64,000 nucleotides of DNA from Sclerotiophoma versabilis (taxonomy: Eukaryota > Ascomycota > Dothideomycetes > Pleosporales > Didymellaceae), in contig JAAROD010000081.1 of NCBI GenBank assembly GCA_012274445.1, positions 1,178,001 to 1,242,000 of the forward strand, written 5' to 3'. This document shows positions 45,026 through 54,861 of the stretch, in pieces (positions within the stretch are counted from its first letter, which is position 1; the number at the start of each line of letters is the position of its first letter). The notes under the pieces were generated by a model. It saw only the letters and a program-made list of their open reading frames with translations. It was not told where the DNA came from and searched no databases. A program made the position numbers and the translations under genes.

Positions 45026-45531
45026 GGTCGATCAGGTTGGACAAGGCTAGCACTTGACATCACCTTTCTACTATGGCGACGGATTGTTTCTCTTCCATTG
45101 TGTTGCCAAATAGATTGGCGTTTTGTGATCATTGACTTGCAATTTCAACTCCACACTATGCTTGTGAACCATGAGTTGCAGCTTCTATGTAAAGTCTGTA
45201 CGGGTACATCATGCATGATGATCAATCACCATCAACACCTCTTTCGATCGGGTTGAGGAACAGCCTGGTATTGTGTAGATTCCTTATTCAAAAGTGAGTT
45301 CGTGGGGCATTTCAGAAGTGGTGGAGCTCGGTCGCCAAGAGTGAGCAGCACTAGCGGCGCGTCACCTACAGCCTGGAGCTCCACCACCTCCGGCTTGAAC
45401 ATCCCACTTCAACCATCAACAGCACGCTACACCCCCAGTCGGCTTCAGTGAGGGAACGTCATACTAAATACACATCGCCTCTACATCGCTCAAGCATCAC
45501 TACCAACAACTAGTCGTCAACCTACAGCAAC
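45026..45531 (+). promoter_or_regulatory. upstream region of UMP1 (506 bp)
   Basis: It lies between POL4 stop and UMP1 start. It holds a 12-bp perfect inverted repeat (45318-45387) described separately. No gene is seen. Confidence 0.5.
45318..45387. repeat. inverted repeat, 12-bp arms, in UMP1 promoter
   Basis: GTGGTGGAGCTC (45318-45329) is matched by its exact reverse complement GAGCTCCACCAC (45376-45387), with 46 bp between. It lies 145 bp before the start codon. The left arm plus GG (GTGGAGCTCGG) recurs upstream of the gene at 48986. Confidence 0.75.
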
Positions 45532-46134
45532 ATGGTATGGTGGCACAGTTACATAGCTACAGCTATTTTCAAGAACATACCAGCTGACGTATCTACACAG
45601 TCTCTCCGCTTCGTCCCGCCCAAGGCTCATGCTACCTCGACTCAGCTCGAGACGTCTGCGCCGTCCGCACCTGGTGTTCACGACAACCTCCGTTCCCGCC
45701 TTGCACAGACATCAACCGTAGGTTCGTCAACGAAGTCTGTCGAGCTCCAGTCCGCACATCCTCTCGAGGCCCGCCTTGTACAGTGGCGCGAGACACAGGA
45801 TCGCCTGAAGATGGAGATGCTGAGGCGACAGTTCGGTATCGCAGAGCCGGTGAGGAGGGGCATGGAACTCAAGATTGCGTCTGCGGGCGAGTGGCGGCCA
45901 GCTGCTCTCGGTGGCTCGAGTGGAGTGCACAAGGACATCTTGGAGGGCCGCGATTGTGAGATTGGCTGGGAGGATGTGTTCACAGGTAAGTTTGGGCTCA
46001 GAGCATGGCTCAGCCTGCCGGGCCAGGACATACAGGACAACGGATAGACTAACATGACCATTACAGGCTCCGAGCTCCGTCAAATTCCCGATTTCCACAC
46101 CGAGATCGAGCACAAGATGAAGATGAACTGGTAG
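45532..46134 (+). CDS. UMP1: proteasome maturation factor Ump1
   Basis: Three exons (45532-45534, 45601-45985, 46067-46134) encode 151 aa, matching the usual length of about 148. The start exon contains only ATG; removing the intron yields MSLRFVPPKAH. Conserved blocks are HPLEARLVQWRETQDRLKME, QFGIAEPVRRGMELKI and VHKDILEGRDCEIGWEDVF, as in yeast. Ump1 is the chaperone inside half-proteasomes that checks pairing and becomes the first substrate of the finished 20S core. The short last exon adds TGSELRQIPDFHTEIEHKMK. Confidence 0.94.
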
Positions 46135-47155
46135 GGAAGAGGAGGTGATCTGCCTAGTTTAGGATTGTGCTGCAGGACGGACGAGGGTTGGGACATTCCT
46201 TGTTTGCGCAAGACATTGTCTTATCGTTCAAGGCATTTACAACACGCGATTAACGGAACGTACGGCGTTGGTCTAGAATATGGCTCAAACGAACAAACGA
46301 ATATGCAATGACAAACAACACATGACATTGCTCGGTCTTCCTCTATCTGCATGATGGAGCTGCCCAGGACCGTGATGCAACTTGCATTGCTAATACTCTG
46401 ACCAGTTGTCTGTACTTTTTCAAGATCCCTAGGGATTATTGCACTCTTGTGGACATCAAGGGCAGACAATACCCTATCATGTGTAATTCTCAAACACAAC
46501 ACGGTACTTTATTGACGGGTATAGTAACGGGGCATCTCAAAGCCAATGGATGCGCTTGAGACAAGTATTTCTGACCATCTCAAACACCACGTTCCAAAGG
46601 CAGACGAACAGTGAATGCTAAGTATGCATGTGCAACCGTGCTCTACAGAAGGTTGGATTATGTACAGGGGTATGCAGGGGCAATGTTTGAACGCGCCAGG
46701 ATAGGGTCATTGCATGCGCAAACCCGCCGGACAAACTCGCACTCAGACCTGCTGGTTCCTCATTTGCATTCGTGAAGCCAAGGACAATGTCGCCTTAGTG
46801 TAGCAGCAGTCTGTCAGATCTGGACGCGGCGCAGTTCCTCGGCTACGGGTCTGCGAACCGTACTTTGGGGTGGGTAGTGTGGAGCCAGCGGATCGCTCTT
46901 GCCGTTTTCTGAATTGCGGAGGGCCCAGCGGCGACTGCCCGCAAGCACGGGCGACGCTGCACCTTTCCGCCGTCGCTCAGCTTCGCACCTACAATCCCGC
47001 CGCCGCCCTCTCCACGCTCGCTGCAGAAGTATCGCACTCCTTTTGCACGTCGCATACCTCACCGTTCATCACCTCGCCACTTCCCGCTCGCTTGGCGTGG
47101 TCTTGCCATCCTTATCTCCGATCACGTAGTGCAAGCAGGGTCATTCCGGCCGACA
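46135..47155. other. intergenic, 1.0 kb
   Basis: It is the 3' flank of UMP1 and the 5' flank of the ubiquitin-fold gene. The frames at 46814-47062 and 46870-47307 overlap the next gene's 5' end and lack recognisable content. Confidence 0.5.
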
Positions 47156-48314
47156 ATGACGACTCCTTCACTGGACCAGCCGTCGGCGAGCGCACAGAAT
47201 ATCCCTCAGACGACCACATCAGCGTCGCAGGCAGAGCCCGCCCACGACACGCTATCTTCGAGCGCTGTAGAGATGAAGACGCTCCAATCAACTGCCGGCG
47301 CACCTGAGACCACGAACACCACGACGACCGACTCTGGAGCCCCTCAAATTGCCCCTGTAGAATTTACAAACATCGGAGAGATTAGTCCATCAGAAAGCAC
47401 ACAACCGGCTGCATCATCGTCGGCAGCGCCTCCCACCCGCAATGAGCTGAATCGAACCGAAACCGAGGCAGCCCTTGGACCCTCAACAGATGGCCCAGCA
47501 GCGAACCCTGACAACAGCAATGGACCAACAGTAGTAATAATGCTGTTGCTGACGACTGGGGCGAGGCATCCATACAAGATTGATGAGAAGTATCTGAAGA
47601 AGCGCAATGTCACAGTGGAAGAGATGGACCCATACAACATCAGCGTATACACACTGAAAGAACTGATATGGCGAGATTGGCGAGAAGGTACGTCGTGAAG
47701 AGCATGCACGCATTCGTTGTCCTTCTTCCAAGCTTGATGGGTTTCGAACGTGCCATGTGCCATCATTTCAAGCACTTCTTCTCAGCCACGCTATCAACTG
47801 CGTGATGGCACAAGATCAGATGACCCCTTCTATCTGCATCGTATTGCCGTACATGGCGTATATGTACCTCTTGCACTGCCACGCCCGCTTCACCGGCATC
47901 TTGCTCAGTATTGCTAACCCGATTCGGCAGAATGGGAACCAAGACCGACCTCACCAAGCTCGATAAGACTGATCCACTTTGGTCGTATGTTGGATGACAA
48001 GTCGCCCCTGAAAGGTATGAACCTATTTCCTGCTATCCCCTTCGAATAATATTTGTTGCCTGTCGTAATGGGCTTGTATGAGTCCTGCACCATTTGCGAT
48101 ACCACGGAACACGAACCCATCCAAAATTGTGAGAGTATAACTGACCTTGTGCGCAGACTGTCGGTTCCAGACAGAAGCCCCAAATGTTGTTCATATGACT
48201 ATCAAGCCTCAAGAGGTTGTCGACGAGGAAGAAAACGCAAAGACTGGGAAAAGCTCAAAGACAAGAGATGATGGAGAGGAGCCGACAGCTGGTTGTCGAT
48301 GTGTAATTCTTTAA
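47156..48314 (+). CDS. membrane-anchored ubiquitin-fold protein (UBL3/MUB-like), prenylated
   Basis: Three exons (47156-47687, 47931-48014, 48157-48314) encode 257 aa. The ATG at 47156 is chosen because the frame upstream starts only with GTG. About 125 residues of Ser/Thr/Pro-rich disorder precede a ubiquitin-like fold (VVIMLLLTTGARHPYKID, ISVYTLKELIWRDWREEW, IRLIHFGRMLDDKSPLKD, VVHMTIKP), which matches UBL3/MUB and related Rad60-SLD-like domains. The protein ends in CRCVIL: a CaaX box (CVIL, Leu at the end favouring geranylgeranylation) next to a second Cys for palmitoylation. There is no diglycine, so it is not a conjugated modifier. In animals UBL3 sorts proteins to membranes or vesicles; in plants MUBs tether E2 enzymes. 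The fungal role is unproven. Confidence 0.85.
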
Positions 48315-48803
48315 ATGCACCGATAGCCAAGCTGACATTGCACCTCTAGTCACTATGCCCTTGCGGATGTCAGGTAGATACCTTCGCCGACCTGGAGCTA
48401 CCCGGCGTGCTCCCCGTAGGGGCATGTCAGACTACAACTGGGTCAGGGCTCTGCAACTGTCTTGTTCCTACGCTCATCCTGACCTCGCTCATTCCTGTTG
48501 CTCTGGCATACGGGTTGTTCCAGTGAGAAGGGGGGCTTGACTTTTCACACCGACTGCAGGAGCGAATTTTAGAGGGTGTTTTGAGGAGGAGCTCTTTCTG
48601 GCGTTTATTCGGCGTTCCCCTATCGAGCATTTCATGGTTGGACATGTGAATTTCTTCCTTTTCTGTACAAATACTGCTGGAATTCCTAGCGACATAGTTG
48701 CGCCGAACAGCAAATCTGTGGCATTTATAGACTATCATCCTCTTCACAGACTCACGACCAATGGCCACATAAAGTAGTCCAACAACTGTAGCATTGACTA
48801 GGC

Positions 48804-48836
48804 TCGATTGTGGATCGATTGTAGATCGATTGTGGA
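48804..48836. repeat. three tandem 11-bp promoter repeats
   Basis: TCGATTGTGGA, TCGATTGTAGA, TCGATTGTGGA stand head to tail, 150 bp before the start codon at 48986. The 11-bp period, near one helical turn, would put three ATCGAT-like sites on one face of the DNA. Confidence 0.7.
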
Positions 48837-48858
48837 TGGAAGGAGAAGCATCATGGAT

Positions 48859-48915
48859 GTGGAGCTCGGACCGGTCGGTGCTTTTACATGAGGTCATCTT
48901 GAGCTTGAGCTCCAC
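48859..48915. repeat. inverted repeat, 9-bp arms, sharing the UMP1 promoter motif
   Basis: GTGGAGCTC (48859-48867) pairs with GAGCTCCAC (48907-48915), 71 bp before the start codon. The left arm continues GG, giving the same 11-mer as in the UMP1 promoter (45321-45331). Confidence 0.65.
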
Positions 48916-48985
48916 GATCCACCTTACGACTCCGCTCAAGCTCTCTGCACGACAATTACACACCACGACCACGACAATCTCCAAG

Positions 48986-50293
48986 ATGGTGCTTCAAGAC
49001 ATACAAAACCAAGCTCCAGACAGCTTCTCAGATAATCCCAGTCCCTCCGACAACGACCCATATGCCTCGCCGACGTCCTCCTCTTCTGTCCCAAGCGGCG
49101 AGCGCTTCGACGCCTCCAACATGCCACGCCCAATTCCCGTAATTGGCCCCTTCATCGGCTTCTCCCAACGCGCGCTGCGCTTTAAAGCTGACACGACACT
49201 GCAATTCGCTGAGAAGAAACTCGGCCGCACTCTGCATCCCGAAGAAGCGCAAGCACTCGCATTCCACATCTACAAGCTTGAGAAGAGCAAGTCGTACTAC
49301 GCCGCGACCGGTGCGGCGGCTGGCGTATACAGATGGTACGCCACGATGGCCACGTACCAATACCCGTTCTACAAGCCGAAGATCGAATCCATTGATCCGA
49401 ACAAATTTGGGCCGATCAAGGGCCCTGCAGCGAACTTGGCGAGACAAACGTGGCGGTTTGGGCTGTATGCGCTGGTTGCGGGCCAGATGGGGAATATCAT
49501 CGGCCAGCTGATTGCGCAGCCGATTGCCGCGTATGAGACGAGTGTGGATCCGAAGTTGGAGGAGTTTGGGAAGGAGATCAAGGCCGCGAGTGGCAGGGAT
49601 GAGAGGGCAAATAGCGAGCGTGGCAAGATGATTGACGAGAGGAGAAAGGAGTTCGAGGCTAGGAGACGGCAGGAGGGCACTGGTGGGATGGTGCCGCCAT
49701 ACGGTGGCAGACAGGAGAGGAAGCAAGCGCCACCACTTGCAGGCGGTGACGACGATATGAGTCCGACGGCAGGCAACGAGCCTTGGGGAACCTCGCCGTC
49801 GAGTGCTTGGGGCGATTTCGCGAGCGAGGAACAGCCGCGCCCGCAGCCTGAGCGCCGGTCTGTCGATGTGCGCAGCCGGAGACAGCCGCCGAATCAGTCT
49901 GCCCAGCCCTCGCCCTCGCCATCGTCACCAGTGTCTTCCTTCGACGACGATGCTTCTCCCACGGGCGGCCTCTTCCAATCCGAAACTTCATCCCAGCCTA
50001 TCCAGCAACCCGCTTCCCGCCCCGGTGAGTCCTCTTGGGAACGTCTGCGTCGCGGTTCAGCTGCGCCCTCAACCCAGGGCGGATCGCAGCAAGACCGGAT
50101 CCAGCGCTTCGCCTCCTCTCGCCAGAGCAACAGCAACGCCGAAGGGTCAACAGTGGGCGACGACTTCAACTTTGTAGAGGGTAAAGACGCTCGGGACGCG
50201 GAGCGGGAGCGAGCGCAGAGAGAGTTCGACGAGCGACTCGAGAGGGAGAGGCGAGGCGGTGATTTCAACGGGGGGAATGGAAAGACGTGGTGA
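48986..50293 (+). CDS. conserved-looking fungal protein of unknown function, two predicted membrane segments
   Basis: One exon encodes 435 aa from an ATG in good context (CAAGATGG). In-frame ATGs upstream (from 48836) are less likely because the region there is promoter-like. The N-terminus is Ser/Pro-rich and disordered. Residues about 45-180 form an ordered domain: PRPIPVIGPFIGFSQRALRF, LGRTLHPEEAQALAFHIYKL, a weakly hydrophobic YYAATGAAAGVYRWYATM and a stronger segment FGLYALVAGQMGNIIGQLI. Then come a charged coiled part (EFGKEIKAASGRDERANSE) and a long disordered Ser/Pro/Gln-rich tail ending GGNGKTW. I do not recognise the family. Orthologues probably exist, as the core looks constrained. 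Confidence 0.8.
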   Translation: MVLQDIQNQAPDSFSDNPSPSDNDPYASPTSSSSVPSGERFDASNMPRPIPVIGPFIGFSQRALRFKADTTLQFAEKKLGRTLHPEEAQALAFHIYKLEKSKSYYAATGAAAGVYRWYATMATYQYPFYKPKIESIDPNKFGPIKGPAANLARQTWRFGLYALVAGQMGNIIGQLIAQPIAAYETSVDPKLEEFGKEIKAASGRDERANSERGKMIDERRKEFEARRRQEGTGGMVPPYGGRQERKQAPPLAGGDDDMSPTAGNEPWGTSPSSAWGDFASEEQPRPQPERRSVDVRSRRQPPNQSAQPSPSPSSPVSSFDDDASPTGGLFQSETSSQPIQQPASRPGESSWERLRRGSAAPSTQGGSQQDRIQRFASSRQSNSNAEGSTVGDDFNFVEGKDARDAERERAQREFDERLERERRGGDFNGGNGKTW

Positions 50294-51321
50294 GACGGAA
50301 TTGTATATACTAGGAATGGAATCGTGTACTCCGATTAATACCATTGTGAGTCGATTACCAAGACTCCGTCTCCATCTTGAACCGCGTGTTGTTCAGCTGA
50401 GTCATTGCCTTGAGCGGGTTCAACACAACTAAGACGCGATTCGCAGCTCTCTTCTCAATTCGTAGGGAGCAAAAGGGGATTCGCGTCCCCGTTGAAACTT
50501 TAAGAGTTAATTTCCGAGGTATCCAGCCAGGATATAACGACGCACTACCAGTTCCCAGCTCTCTTCCAGACTGCGACGCACCGTCAGCTGCTACCGTCCA
50601 CTCTTGGTATGGTGCAAGTAGAACAGGGCAATATCAAGAGCGAAATACATTTCCTTCTGAGATCATGCCGTTCGGAGCACTGCGTCTAAAGTAAAAATCT
50701 TCGCAGTCCTGTGGCACACGAAGTATTCAGAATTCGATTTGAGGCATGCCTATCAGACTTTTGATAGAACTTGTGTTACATGTCTTCTTCTTCTTCTTCC
50801 AAGTAATTTTCATTCCGAGTAACTGTTCTAAAAATGCGAAGTAAATCAACTGCGTCTGGAAACGGACTGCAACCGTTATGCCCTACCGGACTACTATCAC
50901 GCACGGAGAAAACAGAGCAAGTCAATCCCACTCCTGCGGTGGCTTCAAGAATTAAATTTTGTTCTAAAACTGGCGTTGATTCGTCTGAAAATGGAAAGGC
51001 GGGATGAAACTGAGTGCTGCTATCGAGGCAGTGCAGGTGCAGTCACAATGTTGTATGAGGAAGAAAGTAGCGACGAGTTGTTCCAGCCTTCACCTTGAGT
51101 CTTATTGCTATCGGCATGTCGGTGAAAGTCAGTGGTAAATCGTGAATGTCCATTTAGCTCTGAGCCTGTCATGTACTTACCTGGCTTTTCAAGCCCAACG
51201 ACGATTCTGCCACTCGTACTTCCCTACCGTTTAACGGTGGTTCCCCGATTTGACTGCAGAAAAGCGAAAGACGACCAAAGACAAAGAAAAGAATGCCACA
51301 CTGTCACTGAGCTCAACCGCG
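50294..51321. other. intergenic, 1.0 kb
   Basis: It is the 3' flank of the preceding gene and the 5' flank of the F-box-like gene. A CTT microsatellite of about six units lies at 50783-50800. The 94-codon frame at 50410 has no recognisable content. Confidence 0.5.
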
Positions 51322-52345
51322 ATGGTGCTGTTCGATTTTGCACTTCTCATAAGGCTCCCGCAGGAGGTTCGCGAGGTCATATACGCATATGTCCTTGCAA
51401 ATGAGAAGCCGATACTGCCTCACCTCTGCGACGAGTCGGGCGAAATTAGAGAGCCCAAATTTCACGACGACAACGTAACCGACCATGCTTCCATTGTCAG
51501 GCTGACGAGCCTAACATGTGTCAATAAGAAGCTCAGGGAGGAAAGCCTGCCCATATTCTACTCCACAAACTCGTTTGCAGTGGGACCAGACACTGTGACA
51601 CACTTTGCCTACCTTGAAAGCCTGGGACGCCCCGACTGGATTCTCCATGTCAACCTCGCCATTGACTTTGGGCCCATTAAGCGCGCTGCGTGGATATTGC
51701 GGTGTGTTCACCAGTTCGACGAAGAAGCTGAAAGCCACCAAAGGAACAGTCATGTATCGATTGAGAATGCACTTTCGCGTTGGCGACTGTGGAGCAATCC
51801 TCTGCGCGAGAGCAACAAAAGCCGATGCAAATAGAAAACACTACGAGAATCAGAAGACACTGAGTGCCCGTAGGTTAAGGCAGCACCCACGCTATCAGTT
51901 CGGCGGGTTCGATGACCTGAACTTGGCGATCCTTCCTCGAATGCTGAGTATCTATGCGCCATCAGAGTCCAAGTTTGAGCGGCGAATCGTGCTGCCAGTA
52001 TCGAACGCCAGCGCCTTCGATGTTAACTCCAGCTTGCGATGGTTTGCGATATTGGTGCCAGTTTTAGGCATGGAGCTTCGGTTTGTCGAGCGCCCCAATA
52101 TCGCTACTCTTCAAGACCAAAGGGTTTTGCTTCAGTGGAACCGGAGATACCAGGGCCAGGATACTGCCACTGTGGCCGGACCTGGAGGCGAGTCTAGCGA
52201 GGATGCTATGAAGCGTGCGTTGGAGATCTTCCCTGACATTGAGGAAATGTGGCGGCCAAGAACCAGCTGCTACTACCGGAGGTCATGTCACTCGGGATTG
52301 ATTACATGGTACAATATGCCGACAATGGGCGATGGTAGTGGTTAA
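51322..52345 (+). CDS. F-box-like protein, frame broken near 51811
   Basis: The 5' frame starts MVLFDFALLIRLPQEVREVI, the usual opening of fungal F-box/2EXR-like proteins (LPxEVRxxIY). It continues through TCVNKKLREESLPIFYSTN, also typical, and stops at 51834. The second frame takes over just before that and goes on (HPRYQFGGFDDLNLAI, MELRFVERPNIATLQDQR) to 52345. Dropping one base near 51811 would join the frames as LRE|ATKADANRKHYENQ, which reads like normal protein. An intron with ordinary GT-AG ends is a weaker alternative (for example donor at 51754). So it is either a recent frameshift, a sequence error or an unusual intron. It would be a substrate adaptor or an uncharacterised member of the family. 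Confidence 0.55.
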
Positions 52346-52955
52346 TGATGGTGATGAGTGACATGGAAAGTAGATTAACATCAGACAGTAAGAAAACCAG
52401 AAGGAGGCAGTAAAAAGTCATTCGTCTTGGCTCAAACATCATAAGGGAAGGTGATGATGAGCACAGCTACGTCAGACCATATGGAAGAGGAAGGCGCATT
52501 GGTACGTACATAGGACCGCAAAGTTTTCCTTTCATGATTGCGTTATGCATGGCACTAGCATTGTGGGAGTGCTTTACCAGCAGATTGATTCCTTCATAGG
52601 CACCAGTCTAATCTTATACACACCATAAAGAACATCTCCCGCCTAACATCTCGTCCACCATATCGTCTCATCAAATATTATACAGATATACGTACAGAGC
52701 GGGGAAGTGAAGTATGTCATCATGCCGAGCGCTGCGCGCTCATCCAGCCCCACTTCCATGACCCTGAAGAGAAGATGCGTCTCGCAATGGCTAGACATCC
52801 ATAATAAGACAGAGTGATGGAAAACATCGGGCGAACCTTTTAGACGCCAGAGAATGCCGGGGCGCACCCGCGAAACTGCCAACGCGTGTGGGATAATGCA
52901 AAAAACATGTGGTGGTACATATCGCAAAAGAAAACAAACAAGCTGAGCGAGTGGA
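52346..52955. other. convergent intergenic region, 0.6 kb
   Basis: It is the 3' flank of the F-box-like gene and of TIM44. Nothing else is seen. Confidence 0.5.
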
Positions 52956-54621
52956 TCAGTAGTAGTCCCTGGCGCTCTTCTGGAGCTCGATAAGTCTCCA
53001 ACCTCTTGTCTCTGGGTTGTTGACATCTTCTGGTATCCTGGTGACACCGATGGCGTACGTGACTTGCTGGACTTTGTCGTCCATTCCGGATGCGAGCTCG
53101 CCTGACTTTGCGTTCCTGTAGACGTGTACCTCCTGTGTGCGAGCTGTAAGGATGAAGACGGGAATCTCGCCAGGCTCCAGAAGCTTAGCGTTCAGCACGT
53201 CAACACCACGGATGTCGACGATCTTGCCGTCAGACTTGAGGCCTGCGGTTTTGTACTGCTGCATTAGTGCAGCGTAGACGGAGTATTGCGCTGCAGAGAG
53301 CCACTGCTTCAGCACCTCGACATCGCCCTTGACATACGCGTCAAGGACTTCGGGGAGGATGTATTCGCGCATCTCTGTCAGGAAGGGTTCCATTTGGAAG
53401 TTGGGATCCATCTCGCGGAACTTCTTGATGACCATAGCGGTCTCGTTTTCGGCAAAGAAGCCGGTGATACGGTCGGTGATACTGCGGGCGGTTGAGATGA
53501 GGGCGTTGTCGGACTCGCCGTATACCTGCTTCATGCTGAAGAAACCCTGAGCGATCTTGGAGTTGTCCTTCCAGTCTCTCCAGACCTCCTTGTACTTGGC
53601 ATCCTTGTGGAGAGTAACGTTTGTACCGGCACTGTCATCTTGTCAGTTCGCTTCCTTTGATCTTCGCTGCAAGTGCTTACTCTGGATCCTCTTCCATAGG
53701 ACCGGTGGGCTTTCCACCAGTTCGTTTGAGCTCATTCAGCTCGCGCAACTCCCTTCGTTTCCTACGCTCCTCTTTTTCGACCCAACCTCCATATCGCGAG
53801 GAGCTGCCGTCGTCGATGGTCTCTTTCACGGCCTGGAAAGCCTTGGTCTGGCGCACTGGCCGCGTGGCATAGTCAAGACCAGTTCCAGTAACCCTGGCAG
53901 CGGCACGCACTCCCTTGACAGGCATTGTGTCCCATGTCCATGCAGCACCCTGACCAACAGCTGATGCTGTGGCCTTCAAAGCAGCTGCGGTCTTTGTCTT
54001 TGCAGCCTCCGAGGCCTCTCTGGCCTTCTGAACACGAGGATCATTTGTGAAGTCGTGGACAGTGCCAGACAGCTGCTTTGTGCCCTCGTTCCATTCTTTC
54101 GAGGCCTGGAACTCCTGCTGGAGAGTCTCTGTGAAGACCTGCCATGGGGTCTTGTCGCCGTGGGGTGGTGGCGGGGGCTTATCGTCCTTCTTCTCCTTCT
54201 TGCCTTGCTCGCCCTCTTTCTGCTCACCCTCTTTCTGCTCGCTAGACTCCTCCTCGCCGCCCTCCTTCTTCGCCTTGGCCTTCTCCTCTTCGAAGATCTC
54301 CTCTGCAGTCTTCTCTGCCTTGGCCTGGGCCTCGGCCGCCTCATCGTTTACCGGCTTCTGCTTCTGAGCCTGCTGGTAGAGCGCAGACTGGGAGGAGAAC
54401 TGGCGTGCATGTGCGGCGGCGGTGCGGAAGAGGACGTCCTGGGGCAAGAAGTTGCTGCGCAGGAATTGTAGGTGCGATGCATCAGAAGACTGTGTTACTG
54501 GTGATCGCGACGCCAATGGCGCTGTCGATAACCGCCTGTATGCAACTGCGCGCCCGTATGTACTCGGTTGTATGCTGCCTCGCGCCCTGGCGGCGAATGT
54601 TGTTGCGGTGTGCGGCCTCAT
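52956..54621 (-). CDS. TIM44: mitochondrial import motor subunit Tim44
   Basis: Two exons (54621-53681, 53631-52956) encode 538 aa. The N-terminus (MRPHTATTFAARARGSIQPS) is an Arg-rich presequence. A long Lys/Glu coiled region with an EQKEGEQ-type repeat and a PPPPP run follows. Then come the Hsp70-binding helical part (GDKTPWQVFTETLQQEFQAS, MPVKGVRAAARVTGTG) and, across the intron, the C-terminal Tim44 domain (YKEVWRDWKDNSKIAQG, MDPNFQMEPFLTEMREYI, LLEPGEIPVFILTARTQEVH, GWRLIELQKSARDYY). Tim44 tethers mtHsp70 to the TIM23 channel at the inner membrane and binds cardiolipin. It starts 240 bp from a mitochondrial ribosomal protein gene read the other way. Confidence 0.94.
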
Positions 54622-54861
54622 CCTGGTGGCAGATGTGTATTAAATGTGATGACAGAAGCCGAGATGGAACCTGCCCAGTGATGTCAGAGCAAAGTATGGG
54701 CGGCGAAGGATGAGAGAGGTGTTGGGTTGTCATGCGGCGTCGTCCTCATAGTTTTCGACGCACGGACAAGTCCGAGGTCGCGCATCGAAACTGGGAGAAG
54801 TTTAGTTTGGCCTCGACCATCACCACCTGCAATTGCCGGCCCCTGCAGCAGCACACCCAGC
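54622..54861. promoter_or_regulatory. 240-bp divergent promoter TIM44 / uS11m
   Basis: It separates the start codons of two nuclear genes for mitochondrial proteins on opposite strands. The shortness implies shared promoter elements or overlapping 5' leaders. Confidence 0.6.

Larger units (their letters stand above)
48315..48985 (+). promoter_or_regulatory. upstream region of the gene at 48986
   Basis: No gene is supported; the 186-codon minus frame here lacks conserved content. It holds three 11-bp direct repeats (48804-48836) and a 9-bp inverted repeat (48859-48915). Confidence 0.45.

Noticed and set aside
48427..48984. 186-codon minus-strand frame
   Set aside because: It lies on the promoter of the gene at 48986, contains low-complexity text from repeats and shows no domain or family resemblance.
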